23,216 nucleotides of DNA from NCBI GenBank assembly GCA_964613055.1, contig CAZTGD010000031.1, positions 1 to 23,216 on the forward strand. The letters run 5' to 3'. The DNA is from JAXGMQ01 sp964613055. GTDB taxonomy: Bacteria; Caldisericota; Caldisericia; JAAYUI01. The position numbers and the translations under genes are program-made. This document shows positions 15,655 through 22,650 of the stretch, one piece after another; the stretch's first letter is position 1; each line of letters begins with the position of its first letter. The notes beneath the pieces were generated by a model, which was given only the letters and a program-made list of their open reading frames with translations, was not told where the DNA came from and did not search any database.

Positions 15655-16853
15655 TGAATAAATCATTTCAACCCACTAAGATTTCTGATAGTGTTTGGTG
15701 GGTAGGTGCTATCGACAGGCTGATATCAGATTTTCATGGATATGGAACACCCAGCGGCACTAGTTACAATGCGTATCTAGTGATGGGTGAGAAGGTTGTG
15801 CTGATAGATACCGTTAAAAAGGGTTTTGAGGATGAACTCATATCCAGGATCAGTTCTGTTATCGATCCCTCAAGGATTGATTATATAATCAGTAACCACG
15901 CAGAGATGGATCATTCTGGCAGTCTTCCATATGTTATAGACCAAATTCATCCAGAGAAGATTTTTGCATCAGCAAAAGGCGTTGAAACCCTGAGGGCTCA
16001 ATTGCCAATAGAGCATGATATAGAGATTCTAAAAACGGGTGATTCACTTTCACTTGGCAATAAAGAGTTGTCCTTTATGGAAACGAGAATGTTGCACTGG
16101 CCAGACTCGATGTTTACATACTTTGCTGATGAAGGTGTCCTTTTTTCACAGGATGCCTTTGGGATGCACCTTGCCTCTTATGAGAGATTTGATGATCAGA
16201 TACCCGAAAGTGTCCTTGAGTGGGAAGCTACGAAGTATTATGGCAACATTTTGATGCCGTTTTCACCACTCGTTATAAACCTGCTGAAAAAAGTTGGCGA
16301 GATGGATCTCAACCTGAAACTGATTGCCCCTGATCATGGACCAATCTGGCGGAACAAGATGGGTTGGATACTTGATCTATACAGAGATTTTGCTCTCCAG
16401 AAGCCAACCAATAGGGTTGTTGTTTTGTTTGATACGATGTGGGGAAGCACTACAAAAATGGCAAAGGCAATTGCTGAAGGTGTGGAATCAGAAGGTGGAG
16501 ATCCTCGATTGATACCTTTGAGTGTTTCCGATAGAAGTGTTGTTGCAACAGAGGTGTTAAAAGCGGGAGCGCTTATTGTTGGATCACCCACTATGAATAG
16601 GGAGATATTCCCTTCATTGGCTGATGTGATGATCTACCTCAAGGGATTGAAACCAAAGAATCTTATTGGTGCTTCATTTGGATCATATGGCTGGAGTGGA
16701 GAAGCCCACAAAAACCTTGATCAGATGTTGAAAGAAATGAAAGTTGACATTGTGCATGATCCGATATCTGCCAAATGGGTCCCAACTGATGAGAAGTTGA
16801 TGGAGTGCTTCGAACTTGGAGTCTCCACTGCTAACCGCCTAAGTGAGGAGTAA
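15654..16853 (+). CDS. fprA: Flavodiiron protein (FprA-type oxygen reductase)
   Basis: This 399-residue enzyme reduces O2 (and in some members NO) to water in the cytoplasm. The N-terminal metallo-beta-lactamase-like domain has all diiron ligands: H82-x-E84-x-D86-H87 (NHAEMDHSG), H148 (LHWPDSM), D167 (SQDAFG) and H228 (PDHGPIW). The C-terminal flavodoxin domain (about 255-399) binds FMN, with FDTMWGSTTKMA and GSPTMNREIFP. AAGGAG lies before the ATG, and translation is coupled to the GAF gene by a one-base overlap. Hrb, its likely electron donor, is encoded six bases downstream, as in Moorella thermoacetica. Confidence 0.97.
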   Translation: MNKSFQPTKISDSVWWVGAIDRLISDFHGYGTPSGTSYNAYLVMGEKVVLIDTVKKGFEDELISRISSVIDPSRIDYIISNHAEMDHSGSLPYVIDQIHPEKIFASAKGVETLRAQLPIEHDIEILKTGDSLSLGNKELSFMETRMLHWPDSMFTYFADEGVLFSQDAFGMHLASYERFDDQIPESVLEWEATKYYGNILMPFSPLVINLLKKVGEMDLNLKLIAPDHGPIWRNKMGWILDLYRDFALQKPTNRVVVLFDTMWGSTTKMAKAIAEGVESEGGDPRLIPLSVSDRSVVATEVLKAGALIVGSPTMNREIFPSLADVMIYLKGLKPKNLIGASFGSYGWSGEAHKNLDQMLKEMKVDIVHDPISAKWVPTDEKLMECFELGVSTANRLSEE

Positions 16854-16859
16854 TAATTA

Positions 16860-17564
16860 ATGTCAAGTATAAATAGAAAAGCCTTTAGGGACATAAGTTA
16901 TGGTCTCTATATTATTACATCCAAGCACGGTGAAGTTATCAATGGACAGCTTGCAAACACCGTTTTTCAGGTGACATCAAACCCACAGAGACTGGCTGTA
17001 TGTTTGAATAAAAAGAATTACACATGTGAGTTGGTAGAGAAGTCTAAGCGTTTTGGTGTGAGCGTTCTCGCGGATACTGCGGATATGAAGTTTATAGGAC
17101 CGTGGGGCTTTAGATCGGGCAGAGAAATCAACAAGTTTGATAATGTTGATTATAAGGAAGGTGATTTAGTTCCCATAGTTACCTCGAATTCAATGTCATG
17201 CTTTGAATTGGAATTAATTGAACATATGGATATAGATACGCATATGATGTGTGTAGGTGAAGTTATCAATGCCGAACATATCCGAGACGGCAATCCACTG
17301 ACCTACGCATTGTATCATGCCAGAAAAGGCAGGGAACCAGAGACTGCCCCCACATACAACCCAGAAACTGGGAGTGTGGGAAGCGGAAAAGGTGGTGATA
17401 AAATGAAGAAATATGTATGCAACATCTGTGGTTATGTCTATGATCCTGAAAAGGGTGATCCAGATCAGGATGTTAAACCTGGGACTACGTTTGATGAGAT
17501 TCCTGAAGATTGGGTATGTCCATTGTGTGGCGCTCCCAAGGATGATTTTTCCCCGCAGGATTAG
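16860..17564 (+). CDS. hrb: High-molecular-weight rubredoxin (flavin reductase-rubredoxin fusion), electron donor to FprA
   Basis: This 234-residue fusion has an FMN-binding flavin reductase-like domain (about 1-165; GLYIITSKHG, NTVFQVTSNPQRLAVCLNK, FELELIEH) joined by a Gly-rich linker to a rubredoxin domain (182-234) with YVCNICGYVYDPEKGDP and WVCPLCGAPKDDF, giving one Fe(Cys)4. In Moorella thermoacetica this protein oxidises NADH and reduces FprA. GAGG/GGAG lies about 9 bases before the ATG. The codons of the Gly-rich linker contain AAAGGTGGTGA, which closely resembles a strong ribosome binding site and stands 4 bases before the in-frame ATG 17403 that begins the rubredoxin domain. A free rubredoxin may also be made. 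Confidence 0.95.
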   Translation: MSSINRKAFRDISYGLYIITSKHGEVINGQLANTVFQVTSNPQRLAVCLNKKNYTCELVEKSKRFGVSVLADTADMKFIGPWGFRSGREINKFDNVDYKEGDLVPIVTSNSMSCFELELIEHMDIDTHMMCVGEVINAEHIRDGNPLTYALYHARKGREPETAPTYNPETGSVGSGKGGDKMKKYVCNICGYVYDPEKGDPDQDVKPGTTFDEIPEDWVCPLCGAPKDDFSPQD

Positions 17565-17567
17565 TGT

Positions 17568-18374
17568 ATATTTGATAAACTCTGTTTAGAGTTAGAAACA
17601 CTCTACAAAGAATATAACAGGTCTGAATATGTCTCTCCTGACCCTTTACAATTTCTTTATGACTATTCCGATGTCAGAGACAGGGAGATTGTTGGATTAA
17701 TAGCCTCGAGTCTTGCGTATGGCAACGTAAAGCAGATTCTGCACAGTGTAGGTGGTGTACTGTCTAGGATTGGTGACAGCCCTTATGATTTTATTGTGAA
17801 TTCTAATCAAGAACTGTGGCCCTTGCTGATTGAAGGTTTTGTGCACAGGTTCGCAAGACCAGAACATATAGTCGGTCTTTTAACCGGTATACGTGGGTTA
17901 ATCAATAGTTATTCGTCTATTGAGAATACATTGAAAAGACAGATTAATTCTAACGATGAAAATATCCTTGCTTCGTTGAATCGATTTGTTGGATCATTAA
18001 GACATCATGCATCCCATGATCCGGGACATCTTGTACCACATCCGGGAAAGGGTAGTGCGTGCAAAAGGCTTCATCTATATCTTAGATGGATGGTTAGGAA
18101 GGATGATGTCGATCCAGGGGGGTGGGACCTTGCCAAGTCTTTATTGATGATACCTCTCGATACCCATATGCACCATTTGTCTGTTGCTTTGAATATGACA
18201 AGGAGAAAATACAATGACATTAAAACGGTTATCGAGATTACAAAATCATTCTCAAAAATATCACCAGATGATCCAGTGAAATATGACTTTGCATTGACTC
18301 GTCTTGGGATAAGGAAGGATTTAAGCAAGGAATTGTTCATTAAAAAGTGTAAATCCCACTGTTTAGTAGAGTAA
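17568..18374 (+). CDS. TIGR02757 (DUF2400) family protein, apparent AUA start
   Basis: This protein of about 268 residues belongs to a family of unknown function. N-terminal family features are LYKEYNRSEYVSPDPLQFLYDYSDVRDREIVGLIASSLAYGNVKQIL (17601-17741); later ones are VGSLRHHASHDP, GKGSACKRLHLYLRWMVRKDDVDPGGW and IPLDTHMHHLS. There is no ATG, GTG or TTG in frame between the hrb stop (17562-17564) and GTG 17796, yet the family sequence begins right after that stop. The codon ATA at 17568 has AGGA 7 bases upstream, inside the end of hrb, and gives the expected family length. Starting at GTG 17796 (192 residues) would remove the conserved N-terminus. Read-through of the hrb TAG, which is in the same frame, or a frameshift from GTG 17564 are other possibilities. 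Confidence 0.78.
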   Translation: MFDKLCLELETLYKEYNRSEYVSPDPLQFLYDYSDVRDREIVGLIASSLAYGNVKQILHSVGGVLSRIGDSPYDFIVNSNQELWPLLIEGFVHRFARPEHIVGLLTGIRGLINSYSSIENTLKRQINSNDENILASLNRFVGSLRHHASHDPGHLVPHPGKGSACKRLHLYLRWMVRKDDVDPGGWDLAKSLLMIPLDTHMHHLSVALNMTRRKYNDIKTVIEITKSFSKISPDDPVKYDFALTRLGIRKDLSKELFIKKCKSHCLVE

Positions 18375-18423
18375 TTATCGTGTAATTAATTAACATGTCC
18401 AGAATCAGACTATAGGATTGATC

Positions 18424-18446
18424 TATAATTGGAAGATATTTCCAAT
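18424..18446 (+). promoter_or_regulatory. -10 element and overlapping 7-5-7 inverted repeat upstream of mgtE
   Basis: TATAAT at 18424-18429 is a perfect -10 hexamer 36 bases before the mgtE ATG, although no good -35 is seen 16-18 bases upstream. Overlapping its end, ATTGGAA (18428-18434) and TTCCAAT (18440-18446) form an inverted repeat with a five-base spacer. A repressor at this site would cover the start of transcription. Confidence 0.45.
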
Positions 18447-18464
18447 GCTTGATTGAGGTGTGAT

Positions 18465-19850
18465 ATGGGAATACTGAGGAAGACATTAAAAGAAAGAATT
18501 CTTGAGTGCCTTGACGCAGGCAATAAAGTTGCGATAGCTGATATAGCTGAGAATAACTCTCCAACGGATATTGCAGAGGAGATCAAGGAACTACCAATTG
18601 AAACAATATGGAAGATTCTCCAATCGATGGAGGTTCACAGAGCTGGTGAAGTGATGGGTTATTTTGATATTAACCTTGAGGTTGAACTCGCTGAAAGCGC
18701 CCCCAAAGAGGTGTTAGCGCCGTTTATATCTAATATGCTCAGTGATGAGGGAGCTGACCTCCTCTCTGAACTATCTACGCCACTCAGAAATAGCCTTATC
18801 CCCCTTATGGCTAAAGCAAAAAGGGAACAATTGATAAAACTCAGTTCATATGAAGAGGGTACCTGTGGTGCATTGATGACTGCGGATTATTTGACTATAG
18901 GTGTTGATGGCACAGCCAAGGATGCATTGAAGTATGTGCAGATAGAGGCAACCGACAAAGAATTTGTCTACTACATCTATGTCTTGGATTCAGATGAAAA
19001 ACTGAACGGTGTTATCTCAATGAAGGATCTCGTTTTGTCTCACCCCATGAAAAAAGTAAGTGAGTTGATGTTTGAGGAAGTGCTATCTGTTAATCCACAG
19101 GATGATCAAGAGATAGCAATTGATATCATTGAGGAATATGATCTAATGGCCATACCAGTGACTAGTTTAGAAGGCAAGCTGCTTGGAGTGATTACGCACG
19201 ATGATATGATGGATGCTGTTCGACAGGAGGAAACAGAGGATATTGAAAAGATAATGGGTATCGCCGGTGAGCACGAATCGGAGGGATACCTTAGAAAATC
19301 TGCATGGCAACATTTCAAGGATAGGATTCCATGGATTGGTGCATTATCAGTTTTTCAGCTACTGACTGGTTTTGTTATCAGTTACTTTGAGGGAACCCTT
19401 TCCAGTTTAGTAGTATTGGTTATCTATATGCCTCAGATGGTGGCAACGGGAGGTAACGCTGGCAGTCAATCATCAACTGTAATCGTTAGAGCACTTTCAA
19501 CAAAAGAACTAACACCTGGGTTGTTTTTTACTGCAATATCCAGAGAGTTTGTGGCTTCTCTTCTGATGGCTCTGTCTTTAGCCGTTATTGCTTTTGGGAA
19601 AGTATTTGTTCTATCTGGGAGTTCGTTACTACCTCAGGGTGTTACAATATGGCATGTTTCACTACTCGTATCCCTTGCATTAGGTGTTCAAGTGATAACA
19701 GCTATGACCATCGGTGCATTATTACCCATACTAGCTTACAAGGTTAAACTCGATCCCGCTGTTGTGGCAAGCCCTGCATTGACAACTATTGTTGACGTTT
19801 CAGGGATGTTGATATACTTTGGTCTTGCACGATTGCTTATACCGTTATGA
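18465..19850 (+). CDS. mgtE: Magnesium transporter MgtE
   Basis: This 461-residue inner-membrane Mg2+ channel has the standard layout: an N-terminal helical Mg-sensing domain (about 1-125), paired CBS domains (about 130-255; MTADYLTIGVDGTAKDAL, LNGVISMKDLV, IPVTSLEGKLLGVITHDDMM), a plug helix and five membrane segments. The pore signature GGNAGSQSSTVIVRAL and the last-helix motif SPALTTIVDVSGMLIYF, with the conserved Asp, are present. ATG 18465 is preferred, with TGAGGTG 4 bases upstream; TTG 18453 is in frame but overlaps nothing useful. Only 90 bases separate it from the previous gene, and no M-box riboswitch fits there. Confidence 0.96.
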   Translation: MGILRKTLKERILECLDAGNKVAIADIAENNSPTDIAEEIKELPIETIWKILQSMEVHRAGEVMGYFDINLEVELAESAPKEVLAPFISNMLSDEGADLLSELSTPLRNSLIPLMAKAKREQLIKLSSYEEGTCGALMTADYLTIGVDGTAKDALKYVQIEATDKEFVYYIYVLDSDEKLNGVISMKDLVLSHPMKKVSELMFEEVLSVNPQDDQEIAIDIIEEYDLMAIPVTSLEGKLLGVITHDDMMDAVRQEETEDIEKIMGIAGEHESEGYLRKSAWQHFKDRIPWIGALSVFQLLTGFVISYFEGTLSSLVVLVIYMPQMVATGGNAGSQSSTVIVRALSTKELTPGLFFTAISREFVASLLMALSLAVIAFGKVFVLSGSSLLPQGVTIWHVSLLVSLALGVQVITAMTIGALLPILAYKVKLDPAVVASPALTTIVDVSGMLIYFGLARLLIPL

Positions 19851-19940
19851 TGTTCTAGAAAAGATAACCACAAAGATACATATTTGTAATAGAGTCAAGA
19901 AATTATATTCAATCTGTAGATTCCTATAAACTCAGAATAT

Positions 19941-19948
19941 GCTATAAT
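19941..19948 (+). promoter_or_regulatory. Extended -10 promoter candidate upstream of the chemosensory operon
   Basis: TGCTATAAT (the T is at 19940) is an extended -10 element with a perfect hexamer at 19943-19948. No good -35 is seen, which an extended -10 can tolerate. It would give a leader of about 75-80 bases before the first gene at 20032. Confidence 0.45.
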
Positions 19949-20001
19949 CTATTATTAATACTAAGTTTTATCGATATATTAAATTCAACAGACTGAATTG
20001 A

Positions 20002-20029
20002 TTGACATTATCAGAAAAGTGATTATTAT
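20002..20029 (+). promoter_or_regulatory. Second promoter candidate, giving a nearly leaderless transcript
   Basis: TTGACA (20002-20007) and TATTAT (20024-20029) are separated by 16 bases. The expected start of transcription, about 7 bases on, falls at 20036-20038, at the second in-frame ATG of the first chemosensory gene. No Shine-Dalgarno is visible before either ATG, which would suit leaderless translation. Confidence 0.4.
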
Positions 20030-20031
20030 TA

Positions 20032-20415
20032 ATGCGTATGCATCGAGATCTCTCTAGTTATTTAACCGTTGTGTTTAGTTATGGAAAGGCTTATGTTGAC
20101 ATGAATTGGATTAAAGTTATTCATGAATGCAATAATGTTAAATATCTTCCTAGACTAAAAAAATACATAGATGGGATATCCGTATTCGACGATAAAATAC
20201 TACCCTTGATCAACCTTGATGGTTCAGGAAATGATTCACTGAAGACCTTGGTTATCAGACATAACAGTAGATTGTTTATGTTAAGTGTGCTTAGTGTTTC
20301 AAGTATTTCACAATTTGCTGTTGATTCATATGAATATGATCAATTTCCTTTCATATTGAATTCTGATAATCGAAAAATAGTCGACATAAATGCAATATCG
20401 AGGTATTTGAATTGA
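20032..20415 (+). CDS. CheW-like protein (divergent)
   Basis: This 127-residue protein aligns along its length with the CheW/PilI fold. It has YGKAYVDMNWIKVIHE near the N-terminus, then VKYLPRLKKYIDGISVFDDKILPLINLDG (20134-20223), in the place of the usual P-x-x-xGxxxxRGxxxPVxDL. LKTLVIRHNSRLFMLSVLSV follows, and it ends KIVDINAISRYL. The conserved RG of typical CheW is VFDD here, so coupling to CheA may differ. CheW proteins link receptors to CheA. The start is uncertain: ATG 20032 or ATG 20038, both without a ribosome binding site. It overlaps the next gene by four bases and is the first of two CheW-like genes in the operon. Confidence 0.65.
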   Translation: MRMHRDLSSYLTVVFSYGKAYVDMNWIKVIHECNNVKYLPRLKKYIDGISVFDDKILPLINLDGSGNDSLKTLVIRHNSRLFMLSVLSVSSISQFAVDSYEYDQFPFILNSDNRKIVDINAISRYLN

Positions 20416-21404
20416 AGATTCTGGCAAAAGATTATTCCAACAGAACCAGCCTTATGAATGGAGTAATCGAGCTTACACAAAACAATACTGATGGTTTAGT
20501 TTTTAATTCAATCGGGATACCAACTCTAAGGATTCCTTCTCAGCTGAAGAAGGTATGTCTTAAGCTTCTTCCAAAGGGTGTAACGTTGGATGTACCAGAA
20601 GCAGATAGTGTGGAATTGGAATCTGTTTTCTGGTGGGAGCATGTAGAGATAGAGATTGAATCAAACAATAACTTCAATTCAACAAAGTGGTTATCACAAG
20701 AAACTTTCAATGAAGTAGCTCAGTTATGGGGTGAATTTGAAAGGAAGCTTAAGAAATATGGTATTGATAGAGATAGTGTTCTTTACACCCAATCGATATC
20801 AAATAATGGTTCATATTCAATAAGCAGGGATGATCTAACAATATTGCTAGGAATGAAGGGAAGAACAACCATCAAAGAAGCTATACAATTATTCGGTATG
20901 CCTCACAAAGAACTGCTAAACCGTATCCTTAAGGCTTTGAAATACATGCTATTGGGAAAAAGAGAGGATCTGAAGAATGCCAACTATCCAGAAACCATTA
21001 AAGCGATGGGAGATCGATTGATTGCTTTTCAATCAAACCTGAAAAGCTGGTATGGTAATTCGGGTTTTCCTGAGCACGATTATTTCACAAAAGAGTTAGC
21101 GTTATTATCTTTGAAATACCCCGATGCTGAGTGCTTGGCTGTTAGTCCGGATGGCATTGATGTTGATGAGAGCGTACTTTCGCTCTCCTTTTCAAAAGAT
21201 CCAAAACTAGTAAGTTCTGTTGGGTCGAAAATACTCAAACCACTGAATCTTCTCTTTTGTAATTTAGTTATTGATTCAGCATATGCATATTCATTTGACA
21301 GTGTTAATAGAATACTTGAGATCACCGATAAAGAATTATCAAAACGTTACTCAAAAATGAGTTTAGAAGAGTTACCTATATATCTGTGGGATTTTGATGG
21401 ATAA
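20412..21404 (+). CDS. Chemosensory-operon protein of unknown function, possibly PATAN (DUF4388)-related
   Basis: This 330-residue soluble protein is not clearly recognised. Its middle part (DDLTILLGMKGRTTIKEAIQLFG, then PHKELLNRILKALKYMLLGK; about 139-187) looks like the helical segment that ends PATAN/DUF4388 regions, where a LLxGxxTLxDLA-like motif is followed by helices. In PatA/PixG proteins a CheY-like receiver follows such a region in the same chain; here a receiver is encoded by the next, overlapping gene. The C-terminal half (about 190-330) is alpha/beta with no known motif. The TTG start at 20412 overlaps the previous stop and has CGAGG 8 bases upstream. The PATAN link rests on pattern and gene order only. 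Confidence 0.6.
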   Translation: MKILAKDYSNRTSLMNGVIELTQNNTDGLVFNSIGIPTLRIPSQLKKVCLKLLPKGVTLDVPEADSVELESVFWWEHVEIEIESNNNFNSTKWLSQETFNEVAQLWGEFERKLKKYGIDRDSVLYTQSISNNGSYSISRDDLTILLGMKGRTTIKEAIQLFGMPHKELLNRILKALKYMLLGKREDLKNANYPETIKAMGDRLIAFQSNLKSWYGNSGFPEHDYFTKELALLSLKYPDAECLAVSPDGIDVDESVLSLSFSKDPKLVSSVGSKILKPLNLLFCNLVIDSAYAYSFDSVNRILEITDKELSKRYSKMSLEELPIYLWDFDG

Positions 21405-21813
21405 TAACAAAGTTATTCCAAAAAAATTCAGGAAGAGTCCTGTGATTCTGCTTGTAGATGATTCTTTGACCATCAGACGTGTTATTGAGATGGCACTCAA
21501 CGATACAGGATGGGATTTGATTGAAGCAAAGAATGGGATGGAAGCACTTAAACAAACGATGATGCATGACCCAGATCTAATAATACTGGATGTAATGCTT
21601 CCGATTTACAATGGTTATCAGGTATGCTCGTTGTTGAAAAATAACCCGAAATTTAAAGGAATACCAGTGGTCATGCTAACGGCAAAAACAGGAGTGATAG
21701 ATAAAATAAGAGGAAGATTTGCACATGCAGACACGTATTTAAGCAAACCTTTTTCAAAGGAAGAGCTTGTGACAGCATGCAAGAAACACCTTGAGGAGGA
21801 AAGAAATGGCTAA
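21397..21813 (+). CDS. CheY-like response regulator receiver, PilG-type
   Basis: This 138-residue single receiver domain has the acidic pair D21-D22 (LLVDDSLTIRR), phospho-acceptor D65 (LIILDVMLP), Thr in VVMLTAKTG and Lys in LSKPFS. The SLTIRRVIEMAL stretch is typical of PilG and of receivers in gliding or twitching operons. A 13-residue N-terminal extension precedes the domain. ATG 21397 is used, with GGGA 6 bases upstream; it overlaps the preceding gene by eight bases. It has no output domain, so it should act by protein contact, perhaps with the 330-residue neighbour. Confidence 0.93.
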   Translation: MDNNKVIPKKFRKSPVILLVDDSLTIRRVIEMALNDTGWDLIEAKNGMEALKQTMMHDPDLIILDVMLPIYNGYQVCSLLKNNPKFKGIPVVMLTAKTGVIDKIRGRFAHADTYLSKPFSKEELVTACKKHLEEERNG

Positions 21814-22165
21814 ACTAGTGGCAGTAGACGATGTTATGGTTGATCTAGAAAGAATGAAGGATGTTGCTACATCACTTGGACACACAGTTCTTACAGCAAA
21901 GGATGGCGAGGAAGGATTTAATCTGATTATCAATGAAAAACCAGACCTTGTGCTGTTGGATATAGTGATGCCAAAGATGAATGGGTTTCAGGTATGCAGG
22001 GAATTATGTTCAAGACCAGATGTAGGTGATACAAAGGTCATTATGATAACCAGTAAGTCTGCAGATACTGATAAATTCTATGGTCTAAAGCAAGGTGCGA
22101 ATGAATACCTCAAAAAGCCATTTACAGATAATGATCTTGTTAAATTGATAAAAAAGTACGTCTAG
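21806..22165 (+). CDS. CheY-like response regulator receiver, PilH-type
   Basis: This 119-residue single receiver domain has D8-D9 (LVAVDDVMVDL), phospho-acceptor D52 (LVLLDIVMPKMNG), Ser in MITSKSAD and Lys in YLKKPFTDNDL. ATG 21806 follows GAGGAGGAAA closely and overlaps the previous gene by eight bases; the in-frame TTG 21791 is inside that binding site and is rejected. With the preceding receiver it forms a tandem CheY pair like pilG-pilH, where one may signal and the other act as a phosphate sink. That division is inference. Confidence 0.93.
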   Translation: MAKLVAVDDVMVDLERMKDVATSLGHTVLTAKDGEEGFNLIINEKPDLVLLDIVMPKMNGFQVCRELCSRPDVGDTKVIMITSKSADTDKFYGLKQGANEYLKKPFTDNDLVKLIKKYV

Positions 22166-22648
22166 ATGGCAAACGGGTATTTCTCATTCATAGTTGCTGG
22201 TCAGGAATGTGCAATAGACGCTGATAAAGTTCTAGAGATTGTAGACGAACTCAATATAACTGATCTTCCGTTGTCACCAGGTTATTTTTCGGGTGTTGCA
22301 AATTTCAGAGGAGAGGTTGTTGGAGTTGTTGATTTAGCGAGATTTCTTTCACAGGGGCTATCTCAAAGGGATACAAAAACTATAGTTTGTTCATCCGATG
22401 AAGGACCAGTAGCTCTAATTGTTGATTCTATAAAAACGACAATTACTCCAGAAATAATAAAACCTGTTAAGGGAATCGGTGAAGAGGTAACACTTCCGTA
22501 CCTTCAGGGTGTTGTCATGGCTGAGAAGGGATTGATAAGAATCCTTGATATTGTTCGAATGCTTAAGGATATAAACGGTGGTGCCATTGACGGTGGGAAG
22601 CAAGCCACGGCCAGTAGCATCCAAAACACCGAGAAATCAGGAGGATAG
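22166..22648 (+). CDS. CheW/PilI-type coupling protein
   Basis: This 160-residue protein has a canonical CheW domain: YFSFIVAGQECAIDADKVLEIV at the start, ITDLPLSPGYFSGVANFRGEVVGVVDLARFL (22256-22348) with the conserved GxxNxRG, then ALIVDSIKTTITPEII, and LPYLQGVVMAEKGLIRILDI. It links a membrane chemoreceptor to the CheA kinase. A 20-25-residue polar tail follows the domain. Its ATG abuts the stop of the preceding receiver gene, so translation is coupled. The chemoreceptor gene follows two bases after its stop. Confidence 0.95.
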   Translation: MANGYFSFIVAGQECAIDADKVLEIVDELNITDLPLSPGYFSGVANFRGEVVGVVDLARFLSQGLSQRDTKTIVCSSDEGPVALIVDSIKTTITPEIIKPVKGIGEEVTLPYLQGVVMAEKGLIRILDIVRMLKDINGGAIDGGKQATASSIQNTEKSGG

Positions 22649-22650
22649 AT

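Noticed and set aside
17796..18374. TIGR02757 protein starting at GTG 17796 (192 residues)
   Set aside because: This would drop about 76 residues that clearly belong to the family, and there is no Shine-Dalgarno before that GTG.
18375..18464. M-box magnesium riboswitch before mgtE
   Set aside because: The gap is only 90 bases and shows no nested long stems or terminator, only one short inverted repeat.
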